This document shows positions 20,789-32,206 of a stretch of DNA of 64,000 nt, in pieces (the first letter of the stretch is position 1; the number at the start of each line of letters is the position of its first letter). The notes under the pieces are model-generated. The model was not told the origin of the DNA and did not search any database. It saw only the letters and a program-made list of their open reading frames with translations. This DNA comes from Pseudomonadota bacterium (GTDB lineage: Bacteria; Pseudomonadota; Gammaproteobacteria; Burkholderiales; SG8-39), in the NCBI GenBank assembly GCA_021811085.1, contig JAJZPQ010000002.1, forward strand, positions 1 through 64,000, read 5' to 3'. The translations under genes were made by a program, and so were the position numbers.

Positions 20789-21237
20789 GCTTTGCTTCTC
20801 GAGCGCATCAGGCGCTGTTTCTCCCGGTCCCAGTCGCGCTTCTTCTCGGTCTCGCGCTTGTCGTGCTGCTTCTTGCCGCGGGCGAGGCCGATATCGATTT
20901 TGATCCTGCCGTTCTTGTAGTGCATGTCGAGCGGGACCAGAGTGTAGCCGGCGCGCTCGACTTTGCCGATCAGGTGCTCGATTTCCTTGGTATGGAGCAG
21001 GAGTTTGCGCGTGCGCACGGGGTCGGGGTGCACATGGGTGGAGGCGGTAGGCAGGGCGCTGATGTGCCCGCCCACCATGTAGATCTCGCCGCCGCGGATG
21101 AGCACGTAGGCGTCCTTGAGCTGCACGCGCCCCGCGCGTATGGCTTTGGCCTCCCAGCCTTCCAGCACCAAGCCGGCTTCATACTGCTCCTCGATGAAGT
21201 AATCGTGGAAGGCTTTTTTGTTCTGGGCGATCTTCAT
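20785..21237 (-). CDS. smpB: SsrA-binding protein SmpB
   Basis: Binds tmRNA and delivers it to stalled ribosomes in trans-translation. 150 residues starting [17 protein letters not shown]; conserved [18 protein letters not shown] and the basic C-terminal tail [15 protein letters not shown] that reaches the decoding centre. The internal ATG at 21237 is chosen over an upstream in-frame start (21279) by homology. It has no visible Shine-Dalgarno sequence. Divergent from ratA, the gene order seen in many proteobacteria. Confidence 0.96.
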   Translation of the reverse strand: MKIAQNKKAFHDYFIEEQYEAGLVLEGWEAKAIRAGRVQLKDAYVLIRGGEIYMVGGHISALPTASTHVHPDPVRTRKLLLHTKEIEHLIGKVERAGYTLVPLDMHYKNGRIKIDIGLARGKKQHDKRETEKKRDWDREKQRLMRSRSKA

Positions 21238-21288
21238 GGGAGGACTATTGGTACAATTCGGTAATTTTAACAGTTGCATCGCGTATTC

Positions 21289-21726
21289 ATGGCCATAGTG
21301 GAAAAATCAGTCCTGATTGGCCATAGCGCGGCGAAGATGTACGCCCTGGTCGCGGATGTGGACGCCTATCCGCAGTTTCTGCCCTGGTGCAGCGCCACCG
21401 AGGTGCGGCGGATCGATGCAGAAAAGGCCGCGGCAACGCTGCATATCAATTATCACGGCCTGCGCCTGCACTTCACCACCGAGAACCGGATGGAAAAGGA
21501 CGCGCTGATCGATATGAACCTGGTGCACGGCCCGTTCAAGCACCTCGACGGCTATTGGCGCTTCATTGCGCTGTCCGAGCAGGCCTGCAAAATCGAATTC
21601 CAATTGCGCTACGAACTCTCGGGCAAACTGGTGGACAAAATTGCCGGACCGGTATTCAGCCATATCGCCAATACGCTGGTCGAAGTCTTCGTCAAGCGTG
21701 CGGTGAGCCTGTACGGACCGGGCTAG
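21289..21726 (+). CDS. ratA: RatA-type START/coenzyme Q-binding (COQ10-like) protein
   Basis: 145 residues of the polyketide-cyclase/START fold. E. coli RatA was described as a ribosome-association toxin, while COQ10 homologues bind ubiquinone; which role applies here is open. Motifs: [17 protein letters not shown] near the N-terminus and a C-terminal amphipathic helix. The ATG at 21289 ([14 protein letters not shown]) is chosen over an upstream TTG. It forms a two-gene unit with rnfH, 2 bp downstream. Confidence 0.9.
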   Translation: MAIVEKSVLIGHSAAKMYALVADVDAYPQFLPWCSATEVRRIDAEKAAATLHINYHGLRLHFTTENRMEKDALIDMNLVHGPFKHLDGYWRFIALSEQACKIEFQLRYELSGKLVDKIAGPVFSHIANTLVEVFVKRAVSLYGPG

Positions 21727-21728
21727 GG

Positions 21729-21998
21729 ATGCGCGTCGAGGTGGTCTACGCGTTGCCGCAACAGCAGGAGCGGGTGCTGCTGGATCTCGCCCACGGTACC
21801 ACGGTGCTGGAGGCGATCGAGGCGAGCGGCTTGCTGCAGCGGTTGCCGCAAATTGAGCTCGGCCGCGTCGGGATATGGGGCCGGCCGGTGAGCCCGGACA
21901 CCAGGCTGCGCGAATGGGATCGGGTGGAAATCTACCGGCCTCTGACGGCCGATCCGAAGGAAGTCCGGCGCGAGCGCGCCGCTAGAGCGGGTAAATAG
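21729..21998 (+). CDS. rnfH: RnfH family protein (UPF0125, ubiquitin-like fold)
   Basis: 89-residue beta-grasp protein of unknown biochemical role, nearly always found next to ratA. Begins MRVEVVYALPQQQERVLLDL. The conserved VGIWGRPVSPDTRLREWDRVEIYRPL is spread over residues 47-74 and is the family hallmark. The basic C-terminal tail (DPKEVRRERAARAGK) is usual. Converges on the DUF4124 gene with only 2 bp between the stop codons. Confidence 0.92.
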   Translation: MRVEVVYALPQQQERVLLDLAHGTTVLEAIEASGLLQRLPQIELGRVGIWGRPVSPDTRLREWDRVEIYRPLTADPKEVRRERAARAGK

Positions 21999-22000
21999 CC

Positions 22001-22489
22001 TTATTTGCAGGCGGCGGCCGCTTCCTGGCGCGCCTGGGCCGTGGACTGGGCGATCTCCTGGTCGGTGAGAAATACGCGCTCGCCTTTTTCGTCGACGCGT
22101 TGCTGGCGCCCGCCCAGCTCCAGGGTGGCAAGCGCGGCTTTCGCGCGCCTGCAATTCTCCTCTTTGGCTTTCGCTTGCGCGTCTTTCTGCTCCTCTGCCT
22201 GCTCCGCCTTGGCGGCTTCGGCTTGGCGCTTGCGGAAGGCCTGCTCCTGCTCGGCCAGGCTCTTGGGTCCCGACTTGACCCCGTCCTTCTGTGCCCCGCC
22301 TTTGGCTGCATCTGCCGGCGCGTCGGGGGCATGCGCAGGGATGCGCAACCTTTCAGTCTTGACGTTGCTCGGTGGCGGCGTGTCCGAATACTTCACCTTG
22401 CCGTCCGAATCCACCCATTTGTACATCTGGGCAGCCGCGGGCAGAGCCACGCACAGCGCCAGTCCTAATGCCACCGAAAGTCGTTTCAT
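22001..22489 (-). CDS. DUF4124 domain-containing periplasmic protein
   Basis: 162 residues: a signal peptide (MKRLSVALGLALCVALPAAA), then a DUF4124 domain with QMYKWVDSDGKVKYSDTPP at residues 21-39. The remainder is a charged, coiled-coil-prone region rich in Lys, Ala, Glu and Gln (about 70-150). DUF4124 proteins are common in beta- and gammaproteobacteria and have no established function. Divergent from guaB. Confidence 0.85.
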   Translation of the reverse strand: MKRLSVALGLALCVALPAAAQMYKWVDSDGKVKYSDTPPPSNVKTERLRIPAHAPDAPADAAKGGAQKDGVKSGPKSLAEQEQAFRKRQAEAAKAEQAEEQKDAQAKAKEENCRRAKAALATLELGGRQQRVDEKGERVFLTDQEIAQSTAQARQEAAAACK

Positions 22490-22598
22490 GCGCCTATGCC
22501 TTCCATTTTCTCAATTGATTCAAAAATAACGGCTTTCCGCCGCCGCGTCAATTGCGCTTAACGCGCCGGCACGGCATTTGGTTTCAGGCGCAACCTAT

Positions 22599-22626
22599 TT
22601 GCCCGAGCGGGGCAGGCGCGTATAAT
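22599..22626 (+). promoter_or_regulatory. Sigma-70 promoter of guaB
   Basis: A perfect -10 box TATAAT (22621-22626) with TTGCCC (22599-22604) as -35 and a 16-bp spacer. Initiation would be about 20 nt before the guaB ATG. A CCAGGAG Shine-Dalgarno sequence (22639-22645) lies 7 nt upstream of the start, giving a short leader. Confidence 0.75.
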
Positions 22627-22652
22627 GCCGCTTTGCGGCCAGGAGTTTTGCT

Positions 22653-24113
22653 ATGCGCGTCATTCAAAAAGCGCTGACCTTCGACGATGTCCTGCTCGTC
22701 CCCGCCCATTCGACCGTTCTTCCGCGCGACGTTTCCCTCAAGACCCGGCTGACGCGCAAAATCGCGCTCAATATCCCCTTGGTTTCGGCCGCGATGGATA
22801 CGGTGACCGAGTCGCGGCTCGCCATTGCCATCGCCCAGGAAGGCGGCATCGGCATCATTCACAAAAACCTTACGCCCAAAGCCCAGGCGGCCGAAGTGCT
22901 GAAAGTGAAGCGTTTCGAGTCGGGCGTGCTGCGCGATCCCATGACCGTCGCGCCCGAAATCACGGTGCGCGAACTGCTCGCACTCACCCAGCAGTACCGG
23001 GTGTCCGGGTTCCCGGTGGTCGATAAGGGCAAGGTCGTCGGCATGGTCACCAACCGTGACTACCGCTTCGAGACCAATCTGGACGCACCGGTGAGCGCGA
23101 TCATGACGCCGCGCGAACGCCTGATCTACGTCAAGGAGGGCGCCAGCGCCGAGGAGGCGCGCGCGCTGCTGCACAAATATCGCCTGGAGCGGGTGCTGGT
23201 GGTCAACGACGCGTTCGCCTTGCGCGGCCTGGTGACGGTGAAAGACATACTCAAAGCCACCGAACACCCGCTCGCGAGCAAGGACGAGCAGGGCAAGCTG
23301 CGCGTGGGCGCGGCCGTAGGCGTGGGCGAGGGCACCGAGGAGCGCATCGAGCATCTGGTCGAAGCGGGCGCCGACGTGATCGTGGTGGATACGGCGCACG
23401 GCCATGCCCAGGGCGTGCTCGACCGGGTGCAATGGGTCAAGAAGCATTATCCGCAAGTGGAGGTGATAGGCGGAAATATCGCCACCACTTCGGGCGCCAA
23501 GGCCTTGGTCGATCATGGGGCCGACGGCGTCAAGGTCGGCATAGGTCCGGGATCGATCTGCACCACGCGCGTCATCGCGGGCGTGGGTGTGCCGCAGATC
23601 TCCGCGGTGCAGAACGTCTACGCGGCGCTCAAGGACACGAACGTCCCTTTGATCGCCGACGGCGGCGTGCGCTTTTCGGGCGACGTCGCCAAGGCGGTTG
23701 CCGCGGGCGCGCACGCGGTCATGATGGGCAGCATCTTTGCCGGCACGGAAGAGGCGCCCGGGGAGACCATTCTGTATCAGGGACGCTCCTACAAGCTCTA
23801 CCGCGGCATGGGCTCGCTCGGCGCGATGCAGGAAGGCGCGGCCGACCGCTATTTCCAGGACCCGACCAGCAATGTGGACAAGCTCGTGGCCGAGGGCATC
23901 GAGGGCCGCGTGCCCTACAAAGGCAGCGCGGTCAGCATCATTTTCCAGATGGTCGGCGGACTGCGCGCGAGCATGGGCTACTGCGGCTGCGCCACCATCG
24001 ACGACATGCGCACCAAGACCGAGTTCGTCGAAATCACCTCGGCCGGCATGCGCGAATCGCATGTGCACGACGTGCAGATCATCAAGGAAGCGCCGAATTA
24101 CCAGATCGAATAA
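22653..24113 (+). CDS. guaB: IMP dehydrogenase
   Basis: Oxidises IMP to XMP with NAD, the branch step to GMP. 486 residues: catalytic barrel with two CBS domains inserted at about residues 92-205 ([17 protein letters not shown] and [14 protein letters not shown]). The catalytic Cys loop reads [11 protein letters not shown] and the flap-region motif is [10 protein letters not shown]. Own promoter upstream. guaA follows 89 bp later, so the pair makes GMP from IMP. Confidence 0.98.
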   Translation: MRVIQKALTFDDVLLVPAHSTVLPRDVSLKTRLTRKIALNIPLVSAAMDTVTESRLAIAIAQEGGIGIIHKNLTPKAQAAEVLKVKRFESGVLRDPMTVAPEITVRELLALTQQYRVSGFPVVDKGKVVGMVTNRDYRFETNLDAPVSAIMTPRERLIYVKEGASAEEARALLHKYRLERVLVVNDAFALRGLVTVKDILKATEHPLASKDEQGKLRVGAAVGVGEGTEERIEHLVEAGADVIVVDTAHGHAQGVLDRVQWVKKHYPQVEVIGGNIATTSGAKALVDHGADGVKVGIGPGSICTTRVIAGVGVPQISAVQNVYAALKDTNVPLIADGGVRFSGDVAKAVAAGAHAVMMGSIFAGTEEAPGETILYQGRSYKLYRGMGSLGAMQEGAADRYFQDPTSNVDKLVAEGIEGRVPYKGSAVSIIFQMVGGLRASMGYCGCATIDDMRTKTEFVEITSAGMRESHVHDVQIIKEAPNYQIE

Positions 24114-24147
24114 TCTGCCGGCGCGGCGAACCGGCGCCAGAGCTGAG

Positions 24148-24190
24148 GGCCGATCGTGCCTGCAAGCGCACGACCGGCCTTTACATTTTT
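24148..24190 (+). terminator. Hairpin with T-rich tail between guaB and guaA
   Basis: GGCCGATCGTGC (24148-24159) pairs with GCACGACCGGCC (24168-24179), with one A-C mismatch and a 7-nt loop. It is followed by TTTACATTTTT. It has the form of an intrinsic terminator with an interrupted T-tract, so it may be a partial attenuator between the two genes. Confidence 0.55.
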
Positions 24191-24202
24191 GAAAGCCAGA
24201 TA

Positions 24203-25783
24203 ATGCATCAGAAAATTCTCATCCTCGACTTCGGCGCGCAGTACACGCAACTGATCGCAAGGCGCGTGCGCGAGGCGCGCGTGTACTGCGAAATTCATCC
24301 TTACGACGTGAGCGAGCAGTTCGTGCGCGAGTTCGGCGCGAAAGGCGTGATCCTGTCCGGCAGCCATATGTCGGTGACCGAGGATGCGACCGCGCGGGCG
24401 CCGCAGGCGGTGTTCGATCTGGGCGTGCCGGTGCTGGGCATCTGCTACGGCATGCAGACCATGGCGCAGCAACTGGGCGGCAAGGTCGAAGCGGGCAAGG
24501 TGCGCGAATTCGGCTACGCCGAGGTGCGCGCGCGCGGCCACACGCGCCTGTTCGACGGCATCGAGGACTTCCGCACGCCCGAGGGCCACGGCATGCTCAA
24601 GGTGTGGATGAGCCACGGCGACAAGGTCACCGAAATGCCGGCCGGCTTCAAGCTCATGGCCTCGACCGAGGCCTGTCCGATCGCGGCCATGGCCGACGAG
24701 CAGCGCCGCTTCTACGCGGTGCAATTCCATCCCGAAGTCACGCATACGGTGCAAGGCGCGGCCATGCTCAGGCGCTTCGTCAACGGCATCTGCGGCTGCA
24801 GCGGCGACTGGAACATGCCCGATTACGTGTCCGAGGCGATCGCGCGCATACGCGAGCAGGTAGGCGCGGACGAAGTGATCCTCGGGCTTTCGGGCGGAGT
24901 CGATTCCTCGGTCGCCGCCGCGCTGATCCACCGCGCGATCGGCAAGCAGTTGACCTGCGTGTTCGTCGACCACGGACTGCTGCGCCTGAACGAAGCCGCG
25001 CAGGTGATGGCGACCTTCGCCAGGAGCCTGGGCGTCAAGGTGATCCATGTCGATGCCAGCGCCGATTTCATGGGCAAGCTCGCCGGGGTCGCCGACCCGG
25101 AACAAAAGCGCAAGATCATCGGGCGCGAATTTGTCGAGGTGTTCCAAAGCGAGGCGGCCAAGATCAAGAACGCCAAATGGCTGGCGCAGGGCACGATTTA
25201 CCCCGACGTGATCGAATCCGCCGGCGCGAAGACGAAGAAGGCGACCAACATCAAGTCGCACCATAACGTCGGCGGCCTGCCCGACACGCTGCACCTGAAG
25301 CTGCTCGAGCCCTTGCGCGAACTGTTCAAGGACGAAGTGCGCGAGCTCGGCACCGCACTCGGCCTGCCGCACGACATGGTCTACCGCCATCCTTTCCCCG
25401 GGCCGGGCCTGGGCGTGCGCATCCTGGGCGAAGTGAAGCAGGAATATGCCGACCTGCTGCGCCGCGCCGACGCGATATTCATCGAAGAGCTGCGCGCGGC
25501 GCGCGACGCCGAAGGGCGCAGCTGGTACGACGCGACTTCGCAGGCGTTCGCGGTATTCCTGCCGGTCAAGGCGGTCGGCGTGATGGGCGACGGTCGCACC
25601 TACGAGTACGTCGTGGCCTTGCGCGCGGTGCAGACGCAGGATTTCATGACTGCGCACTGGGCGCACTTGCCGCATGAACTCCTGGGCAAGGTGTCGAATC
25701 GCATCATCAACGAAGTGCGCGGCATCAACCGCGTGGTCTACGACATCTGCGGCAAGCCGCCGGCGACGATAGAGTGGGAATAG
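24203..25783 (+). CDS. guaA: GMP synthase (glutamine-hydrolysing)
   Basis: Aminates XMP to GMP. 526 residues: class I glutamine amidotransferase domain (about 1-200; nucleophile in [16 protein letters not shown], His/Glu in FHPEVTHT), ATP-pyrophosphatase domain ([19 protein letters not shown]) and the C-terminal dimerisation domain ending [22 protein letters not shown] 24203 starts [12 protein letters not shown] longer upstream extension of the frame lies inside guaB and is not used. Confidence 0.98.
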   Translation: MHQKILILDFGAQYTQLIARRVREARVYCEIHPYDVSEQFVREFGAKGVILSGSHMSVTEDATARAPQAVFDLGVPVLGICYGMQTMAQQLGGKVEAGKVREFGYAEVRARGHTRLFDGIEDFRTPEGHGMLKVWMSHGDKVTEMPAGFKLMASTEACPIAAMADEQRRFYAVQFHPEVTHTVQGAAMLRRFVNGICGCSGDWNMPDYVSEAIARIREQVGADEVILGLSGGVDSSVAAALIHRAIGKQLTCVFVDHGLLRLNEAAQVMATFARSLGVKVIHVDASADFMGKLAGVADPEQKRKIIGREFVEVFQSEAAKIKNAKWLAQGTIYPDVIESAGAKTKKATNIKSHHNVGGLPDTLHLKLLEPLRELFKDEVRELGTALGLPHDMVYRHPFPGPGLGVRILGEVKQEYADLLRRADAIFIEELRAARDAEGRSWYDATSQAFAVFLPVKAVGVMGDGRTYEYVVALRAVQTQDFMTAHWAHLPHELLGKVSNRIINEVRGINRVVYDICGKPPATIEWE

Positions 25784-25812
25784 CCGCGCGCATGCCGGGG
25801 CAGATACGCTAG

Positions 25813-26286
<474 letters not shown>

Positions 26287-26287
26287 A

Positions 26288-26773
26288 ATGCCGCGCATTC
26301 GCATCAGCGTGCCGACGCAGACCCTGGAGCTGTTCGACGGCGCAGGCCATCTGCTCAGGCAATACGCCGTCTCGACGTCGAAAAACGGCGTCGGCGAGCA
26401 ATGCGACAGCGATTGCACTCCTCGAGGCAAGCACATCATCCGTGCCAAGATCGGCGCCGGGCAGGCGCCCTATACGGTGTTCGTGGGGCGCCGGCCGACG
26501 GGCGAGATTTACACGCCGGAGCTGGGCGAGCGCTATCCCGGTCGCGATTGGATCCTGACCCGCATTTTGTGGCTGTCGGGTTGCGAGCCGGGCTTCAACC
26601 GCCTGCGCGAGGTCGATAGCATGCGCAGGTACATCTATATCCACGGAACCAGCGACGAGCAGCGCATCGGCGCGCCCGTGTCCCACGGCTGCATACGCAT
26701 GCGCAATGCCGACGTTATCGAGCTGTTCGACGCCGTGTCGCCCGGCACGCCGGTCGAGATCGTCGACGCCTGA
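26288..26773 (+). CDS. YkuD-type L,D-transpeptidase without signal peptide
   Basis: 161 residues. The L,D-transpeptidase active site is clear: H119 in YIHGTSDE and SHGCIRM at 132-138 with catalytic C135. Such enzymes form 3-3 peptidoglycan cross-links or attach proteins to peptidoglycan. The N-terminus ([20 protein letters not shown]) is not a signal peptide, and no membrane helix is seen, so how it reaches the periplasm is unclear. Short signal-less versions of this domain are known in proteobacteria. Adjacent to tadA. Confidence 0.85.
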   Translation: MPRIRISVPTQTLELFDGAGHLLRQYAVSTSKNGVGEQCDSDCTPRGKHIIRAKIGAGQAPYTVFVGRRPTGEIYTPELGERYPGRDWILTRILWLSGCEPGFNRLREVDSMRRYIYIHGTSDEQRIGAPVSHGCIRMRNADVIELFDAVSPGTPVEIVDA

Positions 26774-26787
26774 GCCTGCGGCCGAAT

Positions 26788-27843
<1,056 letters not shown>

Positions 27844-27847
27844 AGCC

Positions 27848-29818
27848 TCAGATCACCCTTTCGTTGCCGCCATCCACGGGGACCTGCGCCGCAGTCGTCT
27901 TGGCAAACAAGGGACCGCACATCTCTGCCGCGAGTTCGGCGACATCGCGGCTCCTGACCTCGGTCTTGAGCACATTGTTCGTCTTGTACGCTTCGACGCT
28001 GAGGCCGTAATGTTTCGCCCGCTGCGCCAGCACATCCTCGGTCCAGATGCCGGTGTCGAACACGGCATTCGGGTGCAGGGAATTGATGCGTATTCCGTCC
28101 GCACCCCATTCCAGCGCGGCGACGCGCGCGAGCTGGTTGAGCGCCGCCTTGGAAGCGGAATAGGCCGCCGCGCCCGGCCCCGGTGCCGGCACGTTCTTCG
28201 AGCCGATGACCACCACGCGTCCCCCATTTGGGGCGAGCTTGAGCAGGGGGTGGCAGGCGCGCAGCATGAACAGGTTGGCGTCCAGATTGATCGCCATGAC
28301 CTTGCGCCATTCATCGGTGCCGAGTTCGGCGATCTTGCGGCTGGCCGCGAAGATGCCGGCATTGAGCACCAGCATGTCCACGCCGCCGTAAGCCAGGAGC
28401 GCGCGCTCGAGCGCGAGCTTGATCGCGCCCTCGTCGGTGAGATCGCAGCGCAGACCCAGATAATCCTGGCGGCGGTAGCTGGTCTCGATCGCCGGATTGA
28501 CGTCCAGCGCGACCACCGCCGCGCCGCGCGCGAGCAGCGCCGTCACGCAAGCCTTGCCTATGCCCGAGGCCGCGCCGGTCACGACGGCGATCTCGCCCGC
28601 GAACGGCGCAGGCTTGCCGCCCTTTCTCAGCTTCGCCTGCTCCAGATCCCAGTATTCGACCTCGAACAGATCGCGCTGGGGCAGGGCGCGGTAGCCGCCC
28701 AGCGCCTGTGCGCGCTGCATCACCTGCATGCTGTGCCGGTACAGCTCCGCGACGATGGCGGCGTCTTTCGCATTTTTGCCGGCCGCGACCAGACCGAATT
28801 CCGCCGCCAGCGCCATGCGCGGTGCCGGATCGAGCATGGTCTTGGGCTCCTTGGCCTGCGGCGCGTGCGCGTCGAAATAGCTGCGGTAATCGCGTGCATA
28901 GGCGTCGACGTCGATGCCGAGCATGGGCACGCGTTTGGTGCGGATGATATGGTCGGGCGTGATCGGTCCCTGTTGCGACAGCGCGGCGAGGTCGGCGCGC
29001 CGGGCGAAGGCCAGGGTCTCTGCATCGGCATGCGTCGCCAGGATCAGGGGTGCGCCCGCAGCGGCCGACAGCCTGCGCCGCAGCGCGGCCTGCTGCAGCG
29101 GGTCGATGCGGCCCGCGCGCACGCCGGCTTGCGGCAGATCCCAGGCCCGCTGCTGTTTGAGATAGCGCTCGGCGCGGTCGACCAGTTCGATCATGCGCTC
29201 GTAGGATTGCCGCGCGCTGTCGCCGAAGGAAAATATGCCGTGATGCAGGAGCACCATGCCGATGGTGTTGCGGCCGGCCTGGCGCGGATATTCGCGTGCG
29301 CACAGCCGCGCCAGGTCGAATCCCGGCATGACGTAGGGAATCACGACCACGCTATCGCCGTAGAGTTCGCGGATGCGGCGTTCGCCGTCGGGCGTGTTGG
29401 TGATCGCAAGCACCGCGTCGGCGTGGGTATGGTCGACGAACTTGTACGGCAGGCAGGCGTGCAGGATGGTCTCGACCGAAGGCGCCGGCGCCGATGCCTG
29501 CAAGGTATGTGTCGCCAGCTGGTTTACCATCTGCGTATCCGCGAGCGCGTCCAATTGCGCCAGGCGCTGCAGATAGTCCAGCTGCACCGGCGCGAATCCG
29601 GCAGCCTCTATGGTTTCCAGGTCCCAACCGCTGCCTTTGATGTAAAGAACGTTCTCGTCTTCGCCGAACAGGTTTTTTTGCGCCAGCTTGAGCGAAGTGT
29701 TGCCGCCGCCGTGCAGCACCAGAGTCTTGTCGCGCCCGAGCAGGCGCGACGTGTAGACGCGCAACTCAAGTTCGTTGCGGCATTGCGCCGATTCTCGGTC
29801 GTCCCATAGGCTCTGCAT
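27848..29818 (-). CDS. Bifunctional class II aldolase / short-chain dehydrogenase
   Basis: 656 residues in two parts. The N-terminal half (about 20-380) is a class II aldolase of the RhaD/FucA kind, with metal-binding candidates HTHADAVLA and LLHHGIFSFG and the GGGNTSLKL motif. The C-terminal half (about 400-656) is an SDR with TGAASGIGKAC cofactor loop and the AYSASKAAL catalytic Tyr/Lys. Such fusions split a ketose-1-phosphate to DHAP and an aldehyde and then reduce or oxidise the aldehyde. With mtnA next, the inferred substrate is methylthioribulose- or 5-deoxyribulose-1-phosphate; rhamnulose-1-phosphate is the alternative, but no rhamnose genes are near. Confidence 0.85.
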   Translation of the reverse strand: MQSLWDDRESAQCRNELELRVYTSRLLGRDKTLVLHGGGNTSLKLAQKNLFGEDENVLYIKGSGWDLETIEAAGFAPVQLDYLQRLAQLDALADTQMVNQLATHTLQASAPAPSVETILHACLPYKFVDHTHADAVLAITNTPDGERRIRELYGDSVVVIPYVMPGFDLARLCAREYPRQAGRNTIGMVLLHHGIFSFGDSARQSYERMIELVDRAERYLKQQRAWDLPQAGVRAGRIDPLQQAALRRRLSAAAGAPLILATHADAETLAFARRADLAALSQQGPITPDHIIRTKRVPMLGIDVDAYARDYRSYFDAHAPQAKEPKTMLDPAPRMALAAEFGLVAAGKNAKDAAIVAELYRHSMQVMQRAQALGGYRALPQRDLFEVEYWDLEQAKLRKGGKPAPFAGEIAVVTGAASGIGKACVTALLARGAAVVALDVNPAIETSYRRQDYLGLRCDLTDEGAIKLALERALLAYGGVDMLVLNAGIFAASRKIAELGTDEWRKVMAINLDANLFMLRACHPLLKLAPNGGRVVVIGSKNVPAPGPGAAAYSASKAALNQLARVAALEWGADGIRINSLHPNAVFDTGIWTEDVLAQRAKHYGLSVEAYKTNNVLKTEVRSRDVAELAAEMCGPLFAKTTAAQVPVDGGNERVI

Positions 29819-29854
29819 GGCTCACCCGCGTGTAGGAGCGGTATTATAGCCGCC

Positions 29855-30295
29855 ATGCCTACATCCAAGTTTTCCATCGTCGTCTGCAATTGGGATGCGG
29901 CGCGCAGCGAAGCGCGCCGCATACGCGAGCTGGTGTTCGTACACGAACAGGGCGTGCCGCTGGAATTGGAAATGGACGAACAGGACCCGCAATGCGACCA
30001 TGCACTCGCCTATGCCGCCGACGGCACGGCAGTGGGAACCGGGCGCCTGTTGCCCGACGGGCACATCGGGCGCATGGCCGTGCTGGCGCATAGCCGCGGG
30101 CAGGGCGTGGGCGCGCTGCTGCTGCAAGCCTTGGTGCAACAGGCGCGCAGCCGCGGCCATGCGCGCGCACGCCTGAATGCGCAGGTTCATGTCCTTGGGT
30201 TCTATCGGCGCTTCGGCTTCGACGTCGAGGGCGCGGAATTCATGGAGGCGGGTATTCCCCACCAGGCCATGCAGTGCGAGCTCAAGCGCGGCTGA
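29855..30295 (+). CDS. GNAT family N-acetyltransferase
   Basis: 146 residues with the acetyl-CoA loop region IGRMAVLAHSRGQGVGALLL at about 69-88 and FYRRFGFDVEGAEF near the C-terminus, as in ElaA/YjcF-type acetyltransferases. The substrate cannot be told from sequence. Divergent from the aldolase/dehydrogenase gene. Its 3' end overlaps the convergent NRDE gene by 14 bp. Confidence 0.85.
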   Translation: MPTSKFSIVVCNWDAARSEARRIRELVFVHEQGVPLELEMDEQDPQCDHALAYAADGTAVGTGRLLPDGHIGRMAVLAHSRGQGVGALLLQALVQQARSRGHARARLNAQVHVLGFYRRFGFDVEGAEFMEAGIPHQAMQCELKRG

Positions 30296-31049
30296 CGTTG
30301 AAGTGCATGCTGACCGTGGCCCCCGCGGCACCGTCGCGCAGAATGGTGCGCTCGCTGAATCTCACCGCGCCGTCCCGCCCGAACAGCACGGCGGTGGAAG
30401 CACGCGTGCCGTATTGCGGCGATACGATCAGCGCCGGCGACAGTACGCGCTCCATTTCGCTGCCGATGCCGGTATCGGGCAGCTCGCCCGGTGGCGCCGG
30501 ATCGCGGTCGTGCAGCAGATCGAGCAGCAGGTCGGTGCTGGGCTCATTCGCCAGCGCCTGCTGCAGGCGCTGCGTGCCGCGCACCACTTTCGGCCAGGGC
30601 GTGTCGAGCAGATGGTTCGACAGGCCATGGATGCCCGGCGCGACCTGCTGCACCGCGCCGGCGCGGCTGGAAAAGTAATAAATGCCGCCGACGTCGCCCG
30701 CGAGCAGATTGAAGCCGTTGTAACGCGGCGCACGCCCTGCGACTTGTTCCAGATATTCCTGCGGCTCCTGTTCCGAAACGAGAAAATCGCTCACCAGCGT
30801 GCCGCGCGAAGGCGCATCCGTCTTGCGCTCGCGCGGATCGCGAAAATTGGTGAGCGCGGCGAAGCGGCCCGTGCGTGTGATGCCGAGCCAGGTACCCATG
30901 CACTCCAGATCACGTCCGGCAAGCACCTGCGGATGGTCTTCCCAGAACCCGGCCTTCGCCGTGGGCCGCTGGTAGTATTCGTCGCGGTTGGCGGCGATCA
31001 CCAGCGGATAATCGGGGTGAGCGCCATGCGCGAACAGGATCAGGCACAT
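30282..31049 (-). CDS. NRDE family protein (TANGO2-like)
   Basis: 255 residues beginning MCLILFAHGAHPDYPLVIAA, then NRDE at about 21-24, the name-giving motif, with N-terminal Cys2 after the initiator. FWEDHPQVLAGRDLECMGTWLG and RGTLVSDFL are other family blocks. Relatives of eukaryotic TANGO2; proposed roles (haem or acyl-CoA handling) are not settled, and an N-terminal-nucleophile hydrolase fold has been suggested. It lies 10 bp downstream of ygfZ and is likely cotranscribed. Confidence 0.88.
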   Translation of the reverse strand: MCLILFAHGAHPDYPLVIAANRDEYYQRPTAKAGFWEDHPQVLAGRDLECMGTWLGITRTGRFAALTNFRDPRERKTDAPSRGTLVSDFLVSEQEPQEYLEQVAGRAPRYNGFNLLAGDVGGIYYFSSRAGAVQQVAPGIHGLSNHLLDTPWPKVVRGTQRLQQALANEPSTDLLLDLLHDRDPAPPGELPDTGIGSEMERVLSPALIVSPQYGTRASTAVLFGRDGAVRFSERTILRDGAAGATVSMHFNVSRA

Positions 31050-31059
31050 CGCAGCCGCC

Positions 31060-32094
31060 TCAGTCGAGCGCGTAGGGCAGGGGCTGGATACTTAGCGCCG
31101 GCCCGTCGGCAGCCCGGAAATGTAACGCCCCCTGGGCGATGCTCGACCGCTGCACCACCGCGAGCAGATCGTAGCCGCCCTCAGGGGCCGCCTGCGCATT
31201 GACCACCATGCCGCTCGCCTGGCCGTCGAGTTCGCTGCTATATAGCTCGTCGCCAGCCTCGGGGGCCACGCCTGCCTCCAGGTGGGCAAGAACCATGCGC
31301 CGCTTCAGTTGGCCCAGATATTGGGTGCGCGCGACGATTTCCTGGCCGGGGTAGCAGCCCTTTTGAAAATTCACTGCACCGATCAATTCCATATTGGCCA
31401 TCTGCGGCACGAATTGCTCCTGCGTCGCCGGTCCGATCAAGGGCAGGCCGTTTTGAATCTCCAGCCACTGCCAACAGGCGGGCCCGACCGGCCGCAGCAC
31501 CGCGGCCAACTTGCGCCACAGGCGTTTTGCAGTCTCGACTTCCGCGACCAGCTGGAATCTTGCGCCCGGCAACGCGATCAACGTGCCGTTGGCCGGATCG
31601 TGCACGACCTGATGCGCCTGTTGCGGCAGCGCAGGGAACAATTCCTTCAACGCCGCCTCGGCCGCGCCACCGGCCAGGCCCATCGCCGCATGCGTCTCGC
31701 TCGCGTCGGTCAACTTCACCTTGGCGCGCAGCACGAACATGCCCAGGCGTTTTTGCACCGCAGGCAGCAGCGCGCGCGCGAGCTGCAGGTGGTAAGCCTG
31801 TTCCTTGCGCCACAGCAGGAAGTTGGCCAGCATGCGCCCTTTGGCGGAACAGTAGGCGGCGTACTCGCTGCGCTCTGCGCCGAGTTGTTTGACGTCGTTG
31901 CTGAGCTGGCCGTGGAGGAAGGACTGCGCGTCTTCGCCGCTGCAGGCTATCAGCCCCAGATGCGTGAGCGGGGCGATGATGCTGCCGGCGCGCGCCGCGC
32001 GCAGCTCTTCCGCGGCAGCGCCGAAATGGCTTACGCCGCCGGCTTCTACGCCGGCGCCCTGTTCAAACAAAAATTCCTGCCAGGCAGAACTCAT
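31060..32094 (-). CDS. ygfZ: Folate-dependent Fe-S cluster protein YgfZ (GcvT-like)
   Basis: 344 residues. Tetrahydrofolate-dependent factor needed for assembly or repair of some Fe-S enzymes. The diagnostic motif KGCYPGQEIVAR (K-G-C-Y-x-G-Q-E) is present at about 242-253; the Cys is essential in E. coli YgfZ. The N-terminal GcvT-like folate fold includes LHGQLSNDVKQL. Divergent from mltG across 112 bp of AT-richer sequence that probably holds both promoters. Confidence 0.93.
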   Translation of the reverse strand: MSSAWQEFLFEQGAGVEAGGVSHFGAAAEELRAARAGSIIAPLTHLGLIACSGEDAQSFLHGQLSNDVKQLGAERSEYAAYCSAKGRMLANFLLWRKEQAYHLQLARALLPAVQKRLGMFVLRAKVKLTDASETHAAMGLAGGAAEAALKELFPALPQQAHQVVHDPANGTLIALPGARFQLVAEVETAKRLWRKLAAVLRPVGPACWQWLEIQNGLPLIGPATQEQFVPQMANMELIGAVNFQKGCYPGQEIVARTQYLGQLKRRMVLAHLEAGVAPEAGDELYSSELDGQASGMVVNAQAAPEGGYDLLAVVQRSSIAQGALHFRAADGPALSIQPLPYALD

Positions 32095-32206
32095 TCGTGT
32101 GCAAGCGTGGATTATGGTTTAAGTATGCGCGATAATAGTAAATTCAAGCAGGCATTATAACGTCTCGAGTTTCCGCTTACCCCGGTACGAATCCGCGCGC
32201 AAACGA

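Noticed and set aside
23432-25783. guaA as a 783-residue fusion
   Set aside because: The extra N-terminus is the wrong frame of guaB; the 526-residue protein matches GMP synthase exactly.
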